Origin: JBBDRV01 sp040905285
GTDB taxonomy: Bacteria > Bacteroidota > Rhodothermia > Balneolales > Balneolaceae
Assembly: GCA_040905285.1 (NCBI GenBank)
Contig: JBBDRV010000126.1
Span: 1 to 6,664 of the forward strand
Reading direction: 5' to 3'
Length of the DNA stretch: 6,664 nt
The notes under the pieces were generated by a model. It made no database searches, had not been told where the DNA came from, and saw nothing but the letters and a program-made list of their open reading frames with translations. This document shows, piece by piece, positions 6,582-6,664 of this stretch. A program made the position numbers and the translations under genes. Each line of letters opens with the position of its first letter. Within the stretch, counting starts at the first letter, position 1.

Positions 6582-6664
6582 TCAGGACCATCTTTTTAAA
6601 ATGGGGGTATAGCTGTCGATTCGCCTGTCCCGGAAAAACGGCCATGTCTGGCGATGTTTTTCCA
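6582..6664 (-). CDS. aguB: N-carbamoylputrescine amidase, C-terminal tail only (runs off the window)
   Basis: The last 26 codons of a gene that enters from beyond the window edge, ending at a TGA (6582-6584). The visible residues include RQTWPFFRDRRIDSY and PILKRWS. The W-P-F-x-R-D-R-R-I-D-x-Y signature is typical of the C-terminus of AguB-type nitrilase-superfamily amidases, which hydrolyse N-carbamoylputrescine to putrescine, ammonia and carbon dioxide. The catalytic Glu-Lys-Cys triad is outside the window and cannot be checked. Its position 52 bases upstream of aguA on the same strand fits the common aguB-aguA pairing and strengthens both calls. The piece is short, so the identification rests on this signature and on the neighbour. 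Related amidases of the same family are the main alternative. Confidence 0.8.
   Translation of the reverse strand, partial: EKHRQTWPFFRDRRIDSYTPILKRWS

Noticed and set aside
1..6664. Mobile element, defence island, CRISPR array or tRNA in the window.
   Set aside because: No transposase, integrase, spaced repeats, terminal inverted repeats or cloverleaf-like sequence was seen; the genes are tightly packed on one strand and look vertically inherited.

Overview
This window holds seven genes, all on the minus strand: two partial at the edges and five complete. Transcription order runs from high to low coordinate: aguB (C-terminal tail only), aguA, gatB, a lipoprotein with a thioredoxin-like domain, tpiA, purD, and the N-terminal part of a LuxE-like acyl-protein synthetase. 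Coding density is very high. No RNA gene, insertion sequence, prophage, CRISPR array or integration site is visible, and no gap between genes exceeds about 125 bases.

The content suggests a member of the Bacteroidota/Balneolota/Rhodothermota (FCB) group. The reasons are a stand-alone LuxE-like protein of the type common there, a lipoprotein with a DUF4369-like N-terminal part and a TlpA-like C-terminal part, a GatB that has lost most of its zinc-knuckle cysteines, and several starts without a Shine-Dalgarno sequence. Strong Shine-Dalgarno sequences do occur before tpiA and in the purD/LuxE-like gap, which fits a lineage outside the classical Bacteroidia better. This placement is inference, not proof.

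Region 5459-6664 encodes the last two steps of the agmatine route to putrescine. AguA deiminates agmatine to N-carbamoylputrescine, and AguB hydrolyses that to putrescine. A 123-base AT-rich gap (5336-5458) with a weak hairpin and a plausible promoter separates this pair from the next group.

Region 1-5335 looks like one transcription unit. gatB (tRNA amidotransferase) is followed after 19 bases by the lipoprotein gene, which overlaps tpiA by an ATGA. tpiA in turn overlaps purD by an ATGA, and 35 bases after purD the LuxE-like gene begins. Protein-synthesis quality, glycolysis, purine synthesis and an envelope lipoprotein are therefore probably co-expressed, although they share no single pathway.

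Most of the window is housekeeping. The points worth a second look are the thioredoxin-fold lipoprotein without any CxxC, the orphan LuxE-like gene with a micro-ORF leader and a nine-A slippery tract, and the degraded zinc site of GatB. I see no convincing new defence or mobile system.
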